64,000 nucleotides of DNA. It comes from Pedinophyceae sp. YPF-701 (taxonomy: Eukaryota; Chlorophyta; Pedinophyceae). The stretch is taken from the NCBI GenBank assembly GCA_916048055.1, contig CAJZHL010000004.1, forward strand, positions 682,001-746,000, read 5' to 3'. The position numbers were made by a program, and so were the translations under genes. Below, in pieces: positions 1 through 11,110 of the stretch. Each line of letters opens with the position of its first letter. Position 1 is the first letter of the stretch. The notes under the pieces are model-generated. The model was not told where the DNA came from. It was given only the letters and a program-made list of their open reading frames with translations, and made no database searches.

Positions 1-2790
1 TCCCGCCGCCACGCCTTCCGCACGCCTGCCGCCGCGGCGCTCGCACCGTGCGGCGCGGACGCTGCCGCTGGCGCAGCACGGCACTCCAAGCCACGCGCGC
101 GCCCGCCACGGCCCCGTCTCACCGCGCCACACACACCCCGCGCCGCCACCGCGCACCGCAGGCCGCTTCTGGACCGACGGGCTGCTGCACATCGCGGCGC
201 TGCACCCGCGGTCGCTCGCGATCTACACGCTGTCCTCGCAGCAGCAGGCGTACGAGATTCGGAAGGAGCACGAGCACCAGCTCGAACACACCGCCGCCAA
301 CATGGCGCAGGGCGAGTTCGGCCGGACGCGCGGGGGCTCGGAGATGCTGTGCGTGCAGTCGATGGACGGCCAGCTCTCGTTCTTCGAGGGCCGCAAGAAG
401 GTCTTCCACGTCTACCTGTCTGGCTTCCTCGTCCCGGGACCGCTGGCGTACCTGCCGGCGACGGACAGCATCCTGACCGCGAACTCCGCGTTCGAGGTCG
501 AGTGCTACTCGTACCAGACGCTCGCGAGCGCGGTGTCCGAGAAGGTCGGGGCCGCGGGGAACCCCCTGGGGTCGCCCGAGAGCGCAAAAGACGAGAAGGC
601 GCTCAAGGGGCAGAAGCGGCTGCTGCCGGCGTGGAAGGTGGTCGTGGGGGAGAACGCGCTGGACATGCGGACCGCGCCGCCGCTGCGGCCGCAGATGGAC
701 CCGCTGCGGAGCCAGGGCGACATCCTCGTGCTGTGCAACCACGCGGTGTGGTGCTTGACGAGCCAGGGAGACGCCCGGTGGATGAAGCGCCTGGACTACG
801 ACCCCACGGCGCTGCACGTGAGCCCCGTCCCGCCTCCCCTGCAGAGAAAACCGCGCTGCTGATCAGCGCCGGCGTTCGCGCCACCCACGCACCCACCCAC
901 GCACGCACACACGCCCACGACCTTGCTTCTGCGATCTCGGCGGCTTGCGCGGGACGCCTGAGCCATCGCCGTGCTCGGTCCGCCGTCGCTGCTGCAGGTC
1001 GTTCCGACGGACCCGCAAGTCACGGGCGTCAACTACCACTGCATGATCGCCACGCACACAGGCGCGCTGATGCTGTACCGGGAGGGCCGTCTGGTGTGGT
1101 CGGCGAAGAGCGAGAAGGTCCCCGTGTGCCTGACGACGGGCAGCTTCGGCGGAATCCCCGGCATCGTCGTCGCCCTGGACGATGAGGGCAGTTTGGACCT
1201 GTCGTACCTGGGGACAGACCCCCCCCTCAACGTGGTGCAGGTGCGACGCCGCCGCACGCCCTGCGCGCCTCGCACTGCCGTCGGGGAGCGCACTGAGCAC
1301 GGAGCGCAACACCCCTCAGCGCCCAGCTCAGGAAGGAATTAACACCCCCCCCCTCCCCCTCGTCCCGGCGCCCGCAGGTGGTGGACTCGAAGGATCTGGA
1401 CTTCGACGCGATGGACCGCGAGCACCAGGACCTCTTGCAGAAGATCCGGGAGCACGCGGCGGCGCAGGACCCGTCCGCAGCGGCCCATGCGCCCTCCCTG
1501 CTGCAGCTGCGCACGCAGGTGCCCGTGCTGGCGGACCCGACCGACGACCCGCGCATGCACGACCCGCTGTCGGGCATCCGCAACGACGCCCGCTCGCGGT
1601 GCGTGACGGCGACGCTCTACGTCACCTACACCGGGGCGCAGTCCACCGGCGGCACGTCGATCACCGTGGAGTGCCCCGCGGGCGTCTTCGCGGACAACCC
1701 GCGCTTCGAGCTGCCCGGGTTCCGCGGCGGGACGTCCACGCCGCAGATGGCGAAGCTGCGGTTCACGTACGCGGGGGCGCACGTGCCGCCGTCGCGCGTG
1801 GCGAAGATCACGGCGTACTCGCAGACGCCGCAGGGGGAGCCGCGCGTGACGAGCGCGGACGTCGTGCTCCCGCTCGCGCTCTTCGTCGAGCTGGACACCC
1901 CCGTGCGCGAGGCCGCCTTCAAGCTGACCATCTCGACCAACAGAGACCCCCCCCGACTGTCCTCCCTCTTCGACGACGTCCTCCAGAGCACCCCGGGGAC
2001 CATGAAGTCGGCCGCGGGGGGCTCCAACGTCCTGACCTTCCGCTTCATGTCCGGCGAGGACGTCACCATCATTGTTTCGAAAAACGCCGGAAGATACCGC
2101 ATCCAGTCCGACACGTTCCACGCCATGTGGCTGGTCGTCGAGGAGCTCCGCACGCGCCTGCGCGAGCTCTACAAGCACGACACGGGCGAGGAGCCCTTCT
2201 CGGTGTCGTACGAGGAGCCTCTGCCGCTCGCAGACGTATTCGATTGCGTGGACAAGCACTTCGACGTTCGGAGGCGCTTGTCGCAGCTGGGGTCGCAGCT
2301 GGAGTCGCGCGTCGCGTTTCTGCGCTCCGTGCAGAAGCGGCTGCTCGTGCGGTTCCGCGACAAGGCCCCGGAGCCCCTGCGGCACCTGGACACGCTGCTG
2401 TCGTCCACCATGGGCCAGGTGGAGAGCATGGCGGCGAACGTCGAGGCGTGCCAGCGCGAGCAGCAGACTGCGCGGTGGGAGCTCGCGGGCGCGGTGCGGC
2501 TCCTGGTGCATCTCTGCGGGATGCAGTTTGGCCTGTCTGAGAGCAAGGAGCGCGACCTGAGCACGTACTTGCCGGCCGAGGTGCCGGAGACGCCGACGCA
2601 GGGGTGGGAGGAGGCGGTCGAGGCGTCGATGGGGCACCTGCTGCGGACGACGATGGCCAAGGGCGGCGACGGCGCGACGGTGGCAAAGCCACTGGAGGAA
2701 TTAGAGGACACCAGTCTGCTGAAGCGGCACATGTCGATGGTGCTGGAGAGGCTGGGGCAGGGCATGACGCTGACGGCGGACGAGGAGTGA
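1..2790 (+). CDS. BBS9: BBS9/PTHB1, BBSome subunit (3' part, 5' end outside window)
   Basis: Partial gene for the BBSome subunit PTHB1, which takes part in trafficking membrane proteins into and out of cilia. Exons read as about 162-817, 998-1240 and 1378-2790; the last two junctions are phase 0 and the final stop is TGA at 2788. The visible protein is about 769 residues. Segments recognisable from the family are the CVQSMDG strand, SGFLVPGPLAYLP and, in exon 2 of the window, LSYLGTDPPL, which is the PTHB1 SYLGTDP signature. The last exon carries the C-terminal half, with a helical region near GSQLESRVAFLRSVQKRLL. Roughly the first 80 residues of a normal PTHB1 are missing and should lie left of the window; bases 1-160 look like intron ending CGCACCGCAG. 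Introns begin GTGAGC and GTGCGA. The assignment is by motif memory, not by alignment, but several family strings match in order. Confidence 0.9.
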
Positions 2791-3341
2791 CGCGGCTGCG
2801 TCGTGTGATGCGGTGCGATCGATCGAACGGGGCGTTCTTGAGGGCGAACATCCGTGCTTGTCCGACCGACCGCAACTGCGCTGCGGGCTGTTCGCGACGG
2901 GCGGGCTCGGGATGGCATTCGGCGTTGAGGCAGAAGACGGGGCGACTTTGCAATGGCCGTAGCGGCCGGCAGCACTGACTCAGTTATGACCACGTCACTG
3001 ACAGTCCGCCTTGTGCGTTCTTTCGGCGCAACAAAATGTGTCTGAGAGTCACACTGGCCGAGACCTTCGTCGGCCTGGCTACAAAAATGGTGTTGTTCGC
3101 GAGTTCGTTTGTACTTCGCTGACCTACGAACATCGCGAGTTGGCCTGTTTGCAAACACGTGCCTTCAAAAATATGCCTGCAAAACCACGCCTCGAGCTCG
3201 TGATCGAGCATTTCGCGTCACGTCGAAATATGCATGCTGCGCCTGCGGCGAGTCAGCCACGCAGACCCCCCCTCTCTCTGCATCGCCAGCACCGCTTGCG
3301 ATGCCGAGCCCACTCACCCCCCGCCGCCTCGAAATGTGCAA
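2791..3341. other. Convergent intergenic region, no gene seen
   Basis: This 551-base stretch lies between the BBS9 stop and the stop of the minus-strand hypothetical gene. It is noticeably richer in A+T around 2960-3230 than the coding DNA on either side. I see no credible exon, RNA gene or repeat in it. Confidence 0.5.
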
Positions 3342-5702
3342 TCACGCGCGTCGTGGATCAACGCTCCGTTCCTGCAGCCAAGACACCCACCCCATCACCC
3401 TCCGCTCCGCAGCGCCCGCAGCACCACCGACTGCACACCGCACCCGCCCCACGAGCCCCGTCGGCTCCGCTTCCCGCGCCGCGCCGTCCGCACCCTCAGG
3501 CACGTCTACGTCCTCGGCGTCCGTCGACCCCGCAGGCTCGCCGTCCACAGGCACGTCCTCAGACGGCATCGACGCGCCCTCGTGAAGCGGCGGCGCAGGC
3601 AGCAGCGCCGGCGCGTCCGAGAACGGCAGCGCGGTGGACAGCCGCACGACGGCGCCCGCGACGGCGGCCGCGGCCGCGCCGGCCTGCGTCCACGCCCCGC
3701 GCGCCACGTCCACGGGATGCATCAGCCAGAAGAACAGGCGGGCCGCACGGCGCGAGGACGCGCCCATCGGGAACAGGGCGTCCAGCGCGGCGTCGGCGGC
3801 GTGCCGGACGGCGCGCGTGGGGTACCGCGGGCCGCCCTCCTGAGTCAGGGTGTACAGGACAGACTGGAACTCGAGAGACACCATCGTGCCGATGCCGCGG
3901 AGCTCCGGGACGCCCTGCGTGCGCGAGCGCGACGAAGCGACCGCCGTGAGAGGCCGGAGGTCCGTCAGTGCGGTGCGATCGACCGGGGCCGCGCTGTGGC
4001 GTCGACGCGAGCGGTTGCGCGCAGAACGGCGGCGCGGCGCGGGGACGGACCTTGAGGGCGCGCAGGCGGCGAAGGCAGGTGACGAGCGCGTGCTCGGCTT
4101 GCATGGCGCACAGCGTGCGCGACACCTGTTGCATGAACAGCTCCGGGCCGGTGCGGGGGCCGGCTGCGGCCTTCGCCCACCCGCCGACGGCCTGGAACCC
4201 GCCCGGGACGCCGCGCACGCGGCTGGGCGTGCGCTTGTCGGACCCCGGAGGCGCGGGGAAGTTCCGGAAGTTATACCTGACGTAATTAGGCCCCAGGTAG
4301 TAGGGGGACATGCCAGCCACGACAGCGCAGGCCTCTAGGACGCTCTGGCGCGGGAGCGACGCGCGGGCTTCGTCGTCGAAGACGACGCTGCGGAGGGAGC
4401 GGGGAGGGGGGCGTGGTGTCGGTCGTCGGTCGTTGGCGCCGCGCATGTGGGTTTGCGTCGCCTCCGTGCGAGAGGGTCGGGGGGGCGAAATGTGAAGGAG
4501 CAGGCGGTTGCGTGATCGTGAGGGGGGGCGGTGTGTGTGGATGTGGTGCTGGGGTGCTGGGCGCGTGGGTGCGGCGTGGCGGGTGTAGGGGACAGGGGCG
4601 GGCTGGCAGTTGGGGATTCTCGACTGGTTTTCCCGCGCACCTGTCGTTGAGGAAGCGGAAGAGGGGCAGGAACTTGCTGGCGCCGCCGTCGGCGTCGCCG
4701 CGCATGAGGTCGCGCGCGGCGAGGAGCATGATGTGGGCGTTGCGCGCGCGGTCGTCGCGCCCCCCCGCGTCGGGCCGCGTCAGCAGCCACCGGTGAAGCA
4801 GCAGGGCGTAGATTGGGGGCACCAGGACCGACACCCACTGACCCTGGCAGAGCGCGAGGAGGCGTTCCGCGTCGGCGTGGTTCTCGTCGTCGTCGTAGTG
4901 CTCCGCGAGAATCTCGTAGAACCGCGAACCTGCGCGCAGCGCGCAGGACGGGGGCGCGGCTCGAGTGAGCTTCAAGTCCGTTGTGGCCGCCCCGGCGCCC
5001 TCGCGCGTCCTCGCGGGCCCGCACGCAGGAATCTCGCTCGCACTCCGCGCGAAATCCCAGAGGGACGGCGCCGTAGCGGCACGGCGTCGCGGACCGCCGC
5101 GAAAACGCGGCCCGAAGGGTGCGTGACAACTCACCGCGCGGCGCCTCGAGACATACGAGGGCGTGGTCGTCCAGCTCGCCCGTCAGATCGTCGAGGACCT
5201 CCTGGCAGACGATGTCGCGCGCCTCCTTGTCGTGCGCCTCCTCCAGGAGCCCGAGCTTCCTTTCAACCTCGTGCGCACAGCGGCGCTCCCACTGGAGGCG
5301 CTCCTCGGAGACAGCGCGCTTCTCAGGCCGCAAGTTCCCCGTCCGCGACGCGTGCGTCAGCCGCACGCGCCCGCTCGACGAGCTGTCCGCGCCGGGCGCC
5401 AGCAGCCCGGCCTCGTCCAGGGCCAGCGCCAGGCGCCTTGCAGCGCCGGAACCGCGCGGCAGCGCCGCGGGGCCGTCCTCGCAGGGCGAATCCTGCATCT
5501 CCGTCGCGTCGGTCTCGCGGTCGACGCTCGAATTCCGCGCCACATCCCGCGCGTCCGCCGAGCCGCGATCGCCCGGCTTGTGCCAGGGCGAGCGACGCGA
5601 GGGCCGCGCGCAGCCGTCCGCGGAGCTCCGCGCGTGGCGCCGCTGCGCCGGCGCCGTGCTGTCCGTGGCGCCGTCCGTGAGCCGGGCTTCGAGCACCCGC
5701 AT
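3342..5702 (-). CDS. Conserved-looking hypothetical protein, 588 aa, four exons
   Basis: I do not recognise the family. Four exons join in phase: 5702-5135, 4929-4641, 4387-4051 and 3914-3342. This gives 588 residues. The N-terminal 130 residues are basic and low in complexity and could include a targeting sequence. A charged helical part follows (RRCAHEVERKLGLLEEAHDK). The ordered core spans exons 1 to 3 and contains FYEILAEHYDDDENHADAE, VPPIYALLLHRWLL and FLPLFRFLND, then PYYLGPNYVRYNFRNFPAPP. The last exon has one weakly hydrophobic stretch (RLFFWLMHPVDVARGAW). The aromatic-rich, uninterrupted core and exact phase closure across three introns argue for a real gene rather than a chance frame. 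It is divergent from WDR60 across a 507-base gap. The start at 5702 is the first ATG after an in-frame stop. Confidence 0.75.
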
Positions 5703-6209
5703 CTCCGCTGCGATGCAGTGCTGTGTCGAAGGCGCGTGTGAGGGTGTTCACGCACGGGCCGCTGAGCGGGCCGTTTGGTCGGATTCTGGTCGCAAAAGGC
5801 GGGCCGCGCCGAGATCTGGCGGCGCGGGGGGCGATCGGGCGGCGAAGGCAGCCGGCGTGCCCCCCGCGCCCGTCAGTCGCACACGAGGTGGGAGTGCATC
5901 GGAGGGGTGGTGTTGCGGCGCGAAGCTCTCGGGCGGGGCGTGAAGGGTCCGCGGGGCAGCTGCGTGGGGCGACACGGCAAGCGCGGCTGTCGACGGGTCG
6001 CGCGGGTCTCGCGGCGCGGACTTGCGGACGTTGCTGAAGCGGAGCTGGCCTGAGGCGGGCGCGGGCGTCAGAGGTCTGGGTTTCCGGGCGCAGGCATCGT
6101 GCGAAGCCGGTGATTGCTTGCGGAGCGTAGAGGCGCGAAGCCGGGGCTGCTAGGGCCCGAGGGGCGCGGCTGGGCGGAGCTCAGCTCCGCTGCGCGTGTT
6201 TGGCGCGCG
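5703..6209. promoter_or_regulatory. Divergent intergenic region, presumed promoters
   Basis: The 507 bases separate the start of the minus-strand 588-residue protein from the WDR60 start. The region must carry both 5' ends, but I see no TATA box or other named element in it. The call rests on position only. Confidence 0.3.
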
Positions 6210-9200
6210 ATGTCGTCGGACGGCGAGTACTCCGAGGAGAGCTTTGAGGACTACGACGAGGAGGACTTCGAGGTGCGCCGACACGCGCCGCCGTCCTCCG
6301 CGCAGCGCCCTCGAATCCGGCGCAAAAGCGGAACGTGAAGCTCACCGGAGACTCAGCAGCATGTTGGCGGCACGTGGCGCGCTCTGCGGAGCCTCCGACC
6401 GCCGCACGCGGCCCCCATCGATGGGATTCATCGTGACGCCTGTGGAGTCGCCCGAAACATAGAGCGTCGGCGCCGCGGCGCCGTCCGGGGACCCACAAAG
6501 GCGCTACGGCGCCGTGGTGACCGCCCCGGACGCGCTGGCAATGCGCACGAGCGGACAGGGCCGCGCCGCGGGCCCCGGCGTCCTAGCTTACCCTCTGGAC
6601 TTCCCGTCCTGCGCGCTTGCTGCTGCGTTGCGGTCCTGAGGGCCGCGTGTGCGGGCCGCGCGTAAATTGCCGCTGCAGGAGTTCGATGATGAGGGGGGGC
6701 AAAACGGAGCCGTTGCGGCCCCGGGCGGCAGCGTCGCCGCGGCCGGCGCGAGGCCGCGGACGCCGCCGTTCATGAGCGGCGCGTTCCAGGCGGGAGCTCG
6801 CCTCGCGGCCCCGCCAGGCGTGGGCTTGGCAACCAAGGATGATCTGGCGGAGCAGATTCGGCAGCAAAACCAAGCGATCCAGCACCGGCTGCGCGCCCAG
6901 GTACGCGCGGCGTCCAGCTGCGCCCGTGCGCGCCCGCACTGCGCCAGCCGCCCGACTTTCGCGACGTGCAGCGACGGGCTAGCACACCTGCTGTCGTGCG
7001 CCAACGCACGCAGCGAAGCCCCCTCGCTCGTCCTTGCAGGAAGCTGCGGCGCAGGAGCTCGTGCGGCCGTCGACGGCGGCCCGGCTGGCGGCGAACCGCC
7101 CGGCTTCTGCCGGCTTGCAGACACGCAAGCAGCTGCCCCGTGCAGACGCCCTGGTCGTCACGGACGCGATGCGCAAGCTGAATGACCAGCAGAGCGCCCG
7201 TGCCCGGGACCTGAAGGCAAGCTGCGCCCACGCGCCCCCACCACGCAGCGCCCGCGTAACTGCACGTCGCTCCGCCAGCTGCAACGCTCCGCGCGCGGGC
7301 AGACGGCGCCCGCGGGGCGCAGCTCGGCCGCAGCTTGCCGCTCCACACCATCCTCTGGGACCTGCGCCGAGCACTGCGGCTGTCCCAGGCCGTCGACGAT
7401 CAAACAGCACGCATATTCCCTGCGTTGCTTTTCCAGACCTCGCTTCCCTTGGCTCGCAACACATTCGCAGGACCGGATCCACCTCTCGATAGGTCCGGAG
7501 CTCGACATGTTCGAGATGCGTCCTCTGTCGGACTACCAGCTGCTCCAGATGGGCCGCGGCCCGTTTGCCACGCGGGTGTTCCAGGGCACGCAGACGCACA
7601 CGCGCGACTCGCAGGAGACCCAGACCGTGCGCATGGCCGACACGGAGCACCAGGCGTGTCAGGCGCCGGAGGACTTCGGCGAGGACGCCATCAAAGCTGC
7701 CAAGGACGCCAGCGCAGGGGTACGACCCAAGAAGAAGAAGGGGGGGGGAGTCATTGACGAGGTGGCCGAGCTCCACGTGGGGCGCGACGTGGGCATGCGC
7801 GTGTCCATCCTGCGCGGCGCCGCGATCGTCTGCCGGATCCTCGACGAGCGCAAGCTGCGCGCGCTGCCACCGCGCTTTGCCAGCAATGCCGTGCACGGCG
7901 GCGCGAAGCCGCTGCCGGCGACAGCGGGGCCGGAAACGAAGCTTTCGTGGCCCGCGGGGCTGCACGACCGGCCCGTGGCGGGCATGGCGCTCGCGCAGGG
8001 CACCCGGCCGATGTTGCTGTGTGCGTACGGGGCGTGTCCGGGGGGGTGCGTCCACGGCCCGACGGCGCCGCTCCGAGCGCGCTTTCTCGCCCGTCGAGCT
8101 GCTGCCGCACCACAGGCCCGGCAGTTTGCCATGAGTCGAGTTTCGAAGTCTCCGGTTCCGCCGCTCGCGCCCTGACGCCCCGCGCGCCCCGCCCCGCCGC
8201 GCAGGAACGACCGGGACGTCCCCGAGGCCCTGCGTGCGGACGGACGCTCCTGCGTGTGGGACCTCTCCACCGCCCCGCGCACGCCCGCAGCGCTCCTCGT
8301 CTCCGAAGGCGTCGCCTCCTGCTGCTGCTGGGGCCCCGGCACGAAGCCGTGGCTCGCGCTCGTCGGCATGGAGGAGGGCGGCATCTGCGCGTACGATCTG
8401 CGGGAGCCCGCGAACGAGCACGCGTTTGCGGAGGTGGCGGGAGCGACGGTGGCGGCGCGGCGACCGACGTACACGACCGAGGCGGAGGTCACCGTCGCGC
8501 ACACCGCGGCGATCGTCGGCCTGCGGTGCCTCCCCGCGCCCGGGCGCGCTCAGAGCGCCGGCGACGACGACGCGGGGTTCCGCCCAGGGGAGCCGCTGTT
8601 CATGGTGGTGTCCCTTGACGCATGGGGGGGACTCGCGGTGTGGTACGCGGTGCAGACGCTCGCGCCCGTCGAGGGCGGCGTGAGCCGCGGGATACGCCCG
8701 GGCGGGCTGGTGTGTCTCGTCCAGGTGGACAGAAAACTCCCCCTGGGGATACAACAGGCGTTCCAGTCGAGTCAGGCGGCGCTGGAGGCCGAGGGGCGGC
8801 GCGCGGCGCTGGCGCAGGGGGCTCCGGAGATGCCGACGGCGCTGGAGCGGCTCGCGGCGATCGCGGCGGGGCGCCGCGCGTTCGGGCTCGCCACGCTGGC
8901 GGGGGCCGGCGGGGGAGTCGAGGTGCTCGCGGCGCTCGACGGGGCGCGCGTCGCCGTCGGCGGGATCGGAGGGAGCGTCGTGCCGCCGCGGGAGTTCGTC
9001 GCGGTCGAGCGGTGGCTCGCAGCGAAGGTCGGCGGCGCCAACGCCACCGCCGCTTTTGGGGAGGACGCGTGCGAGGTGCCCGCGGCCGCGGCGGCGGCGG
9101 CCGCGGCCGGCGCGACGGACTGCACGAGCCTCCACGCGAGCCCGTTCCTGCGCGGCCACTTCGTCGCGGGTTTCTCCGACGGTTCCATCGCGGTCTTCTC

Positions 9201-9603
9201 GCGGCAGCGCGCGCTGCCGCTGCTGATCGCGGCGGGCGGCGGCGCGGCGGTGGTCTCGGTGCGGTGGTCGCCGTGCCGGCCCGCGCAGCTGCTGTCGCTC
9301 GACGCGGAGTCGACGCTGTGCCTCTGGGACCTGCGTCAGTCGCGCACGCGGCCGGTGACAGTAGAAAAGGTGACCCGGTTCCAGAAGGACGCGGAGTACC
9401 AGGCGACGGGGCGGCCGGCGACGGCGTGCGCGCTGGAGGTGTCGGCGGCGGGGGCGGAGCATCCGATGTTGTTGTTGGGTCTGGACGACGGCCGCGTGGA
9501 GTGTCACAAGCTCATCGGCGACGAGGCGGGGGGGAGTGTCGAAGGGGAGGCCGAGCAGGTGCTGCAGCTCCTGCGGCAGGTCGACGGGTCGATGCTGTCG
9601 TAG
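6210..9603 (+). CDS. DYNC2I1: WDR60-like dynein-2 intermediate chain
   Basis: Predicted intermediate chain of cytoplasmic dynein-2, the retrograde intraflagellar transport motor. Exons are 6210-6272, 6679-6900, 7040-7216, 7471-8024 and 8205-9603, all in phase, giving 804 residues. The N-terminus is acidic (SSDGEYSEESFEDYDEEDFE), as in WDR60. Exon 4 holds the diagnostic MFEMRPLSDYQLL and GTQTHTRDSQETQTV region. The C-terminal half is a WD-repeat propeller with SCVWDLS, GICAYDLRE and LCLWDLRQS strands. Intron 3 (7217-7470) has the donor AAG|GCAAGC and acceptor CGCAG, so it is a GC-AG intron; the frame closes exactly only with this donor. Introns 1, 2 and 4 begin GTGCGC, GTACGC and GTACGG. The protein is shorter than animal WDR60, mainly in the disordered N-terminal part. 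Short exons 1 to 3 are less certain than exons 4 and 5. Confidence 0.86.
7217..7470 (+). other. GC-AG intron in WDR60-like gene
   Basis: The upstream exon ends in DLK at 7216 and the next one starts with DRIHLS at 7471, both phase 0. No GT near 7216 preserves frame. The donor GCAAGC fits the usual GC-AG consensus. Confidence 0.65.
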
Positions 9604-9821
9604 GTGCACCGCGGTGTGAGGGAGCCAACTTCCACCTCCTCGTGTCTCGCTTTCGTCATCATGCGCTACGTGTTCGCGTGGCTGCGTCAGGCGGAGCGCC
9701 GCATCGAGTCACACGCCGCGACGCCCCATTGATAGCGATCGCCACGCACCCTGTGCGCGGCGCCGCGGCATCGGGCGACGTGCTGCAGCCAAGTTGTACC
9801 GTGCCAGGGCGGGCCCGCGGC

Positions 9822-10793
9822 TCACTTCCTGCCCTTCCCCTTGCCCTTCCTGCGCGGATTCTGCGACTTCCACAGCGCCGCCGCGGCCAAGTTGGCGCCC
9901 GCGTGCGCGCCGATCGGCACGAGGCAGTCGCCCGTCCAGAGCATCAGCGCGCCGTACAGCACGCCCACGGCCGCAGCCCACGTCGCGAAGACCGCGTTGC
10001 GCCCGCCGCCGGCATGCAAGGCCCCGAACGCGGCCCCGGACGCAGCCACGGCGGGCCAGCCCCCCCCCAGCATAGGAATCAACGACGCGCGGAACAGCGC
10101 CTCCTCCGACGATCCCGGGAGCACGGCGACGACGGGGAGGTCGATCCAGGACAGCGGCGACAGGACCTGCGCGTTGCTGCGGTCAGACGCAGCCTTGAAG
10201 TCCGCGTTGTTGTCGAGCAGGAATACGCGCCCCGCCGTGACCGCTGCGGCTCCAGCGACGGCGGCGGCGACACCGACGGCCCCTGAGGATCCGAACCCGT
10301 CGCTGAGAGCGTACACGCGGTCGGCATCGGCGCCGAGCGCCCCGGAAACGATGGGGATCAGTGGGTGCAGCAAAGCGGCCCCGACGGCCATCGCCCCCGA
10401 CGTCGCGGCGCACACGCCGAGGACGCGCGCGCGGCCCACCTCGGGCAGCGGCTCGAGCGCCGCATCGCGCTGCGCAGCATCGCCCCCGGGCGCGCCGGGC
10501 CCCGCAGAAGTCTCCGCCTTCATTCGTGCCGCAGGGGCGCCGGGGGGGTCGCGGTCGCCCGGGCCCGCGATGCCCGGCTTCTGCGCCGTCCCAGCTGTCC
10601 CCGCAGCGCCGTCTCCATCCGCGCTGTCTCCAGCGCGCTGCGCCGAGGCGTCAGAGGTGCGCCCGAAGCCGCGCGCCCGCGCAGCGACGCTCGTGCGCGC
10701 GGGGAGGCGCTGGCGGCGCGCCCCGTCCGCGATGGGAGCGCGCAGGCTCGCAGGAGCGTGCAGGCTGGCTGGCATCGTGTGTATGCCGCACAA
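9822..10793 (-). CDS. CPBP-family intramembrane metalloprotease (CAAX protease-like), 323 aa
   Basis: Intronless gene for a membrane-embedded protease of the CPBP (Abi/CAAX prenyl protease 2) family. Three family motifs are present in order: EEALFR at residues 230-235, FGALHAGG around His260, and GAHAGANL around His297. These supply the paired glutamates and two histidines expected to bind the catalytic metal. Hydrophobic segments lie near residues 127-150, 170-194, 216-226, 242-262 and 267-286. The first 120 residues are rich in Ala, Arg, Ser and Pro and nearly devoid of acidic residues at the very start, which would suit a plastid transit peptide; plant members of this family are often plastid proteins, so a chloroplast location is inferred. 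The C-terminus is a basic KGKGKGRK tail. It reads away from the gene at 11111. The substrate is unknown. Confidence 0.88.
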   Translation of the reverse strand: MCGIHTMPASLHAPASLRAPIADGARRQRLPARTSVAARARGFGRTSDASAQRAGDSADGDGAAGTAGTAQKPGIAGPGDRDPPGAPAARMKAETSAGPGAPGGDAAQRDAALEPLPEVGRARVLGVCAATSGAMAVGAALLHPLIPIVSGALGADADRVYALSDGFGSSGAVGVAAAVAGAAAVTAGRVFLLDNNADFKAASDRSNAQVLSPLSWIDLPVVAVLPGSSEEALFRASLIPMLGGGWPAVAASGAAFGALHAGGGRNAVFATWAAAVGVLYGALMLWTGDCLVPIGAHAGANLAAAALWKSQNPRRKGKGKGRK

Positions 10794-11110
10794 AGCGACC
10801 TACAATGCCGCAATGATGATGTGTGCGCTCCGCCTGCCGTTGGTCGTCCGAGTGGGAGGTCTCGGTTCGCTCGCGACGGTGCGTGCAGCGTGCGGCCGGG
10901 GGGCGGGCCCGTAGAGCGCTCGGGGCCGCGGGCGCTGGCGCGCGGACAGGAGGAGTGTGGCGGGTGCGTCCAGGGCGAGCGTCGGCTGCTTGGCCTGCGT
11001 CAGTCCGCGGGCGCGTCAGTTTCACAGGAACGCGACAGACGTCCGTATCGCGAGGCCTGAGGAGGGCAAGCGAGTGATTCGGCGGTCGCGTCAGGGCGGG
11101 ACGCGCCATC
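10794..11110. promoter_or_regulatory. Divergent intergenic region, presumed promoters
   Basis: These 317 bases lie between the CPBP protease start (minus) and the start of the membrane protein gene at 11111 (plus). I see no recognisable element; the call is positional. Confidence 0.25.

Noticed and set aside
6979-9609. 876-codon minus-strand open frame opposite WDR60
   Set aside because: Arg/His/Pro-rich with no domain; it is the antisense shadow of a GC-rich coding region.
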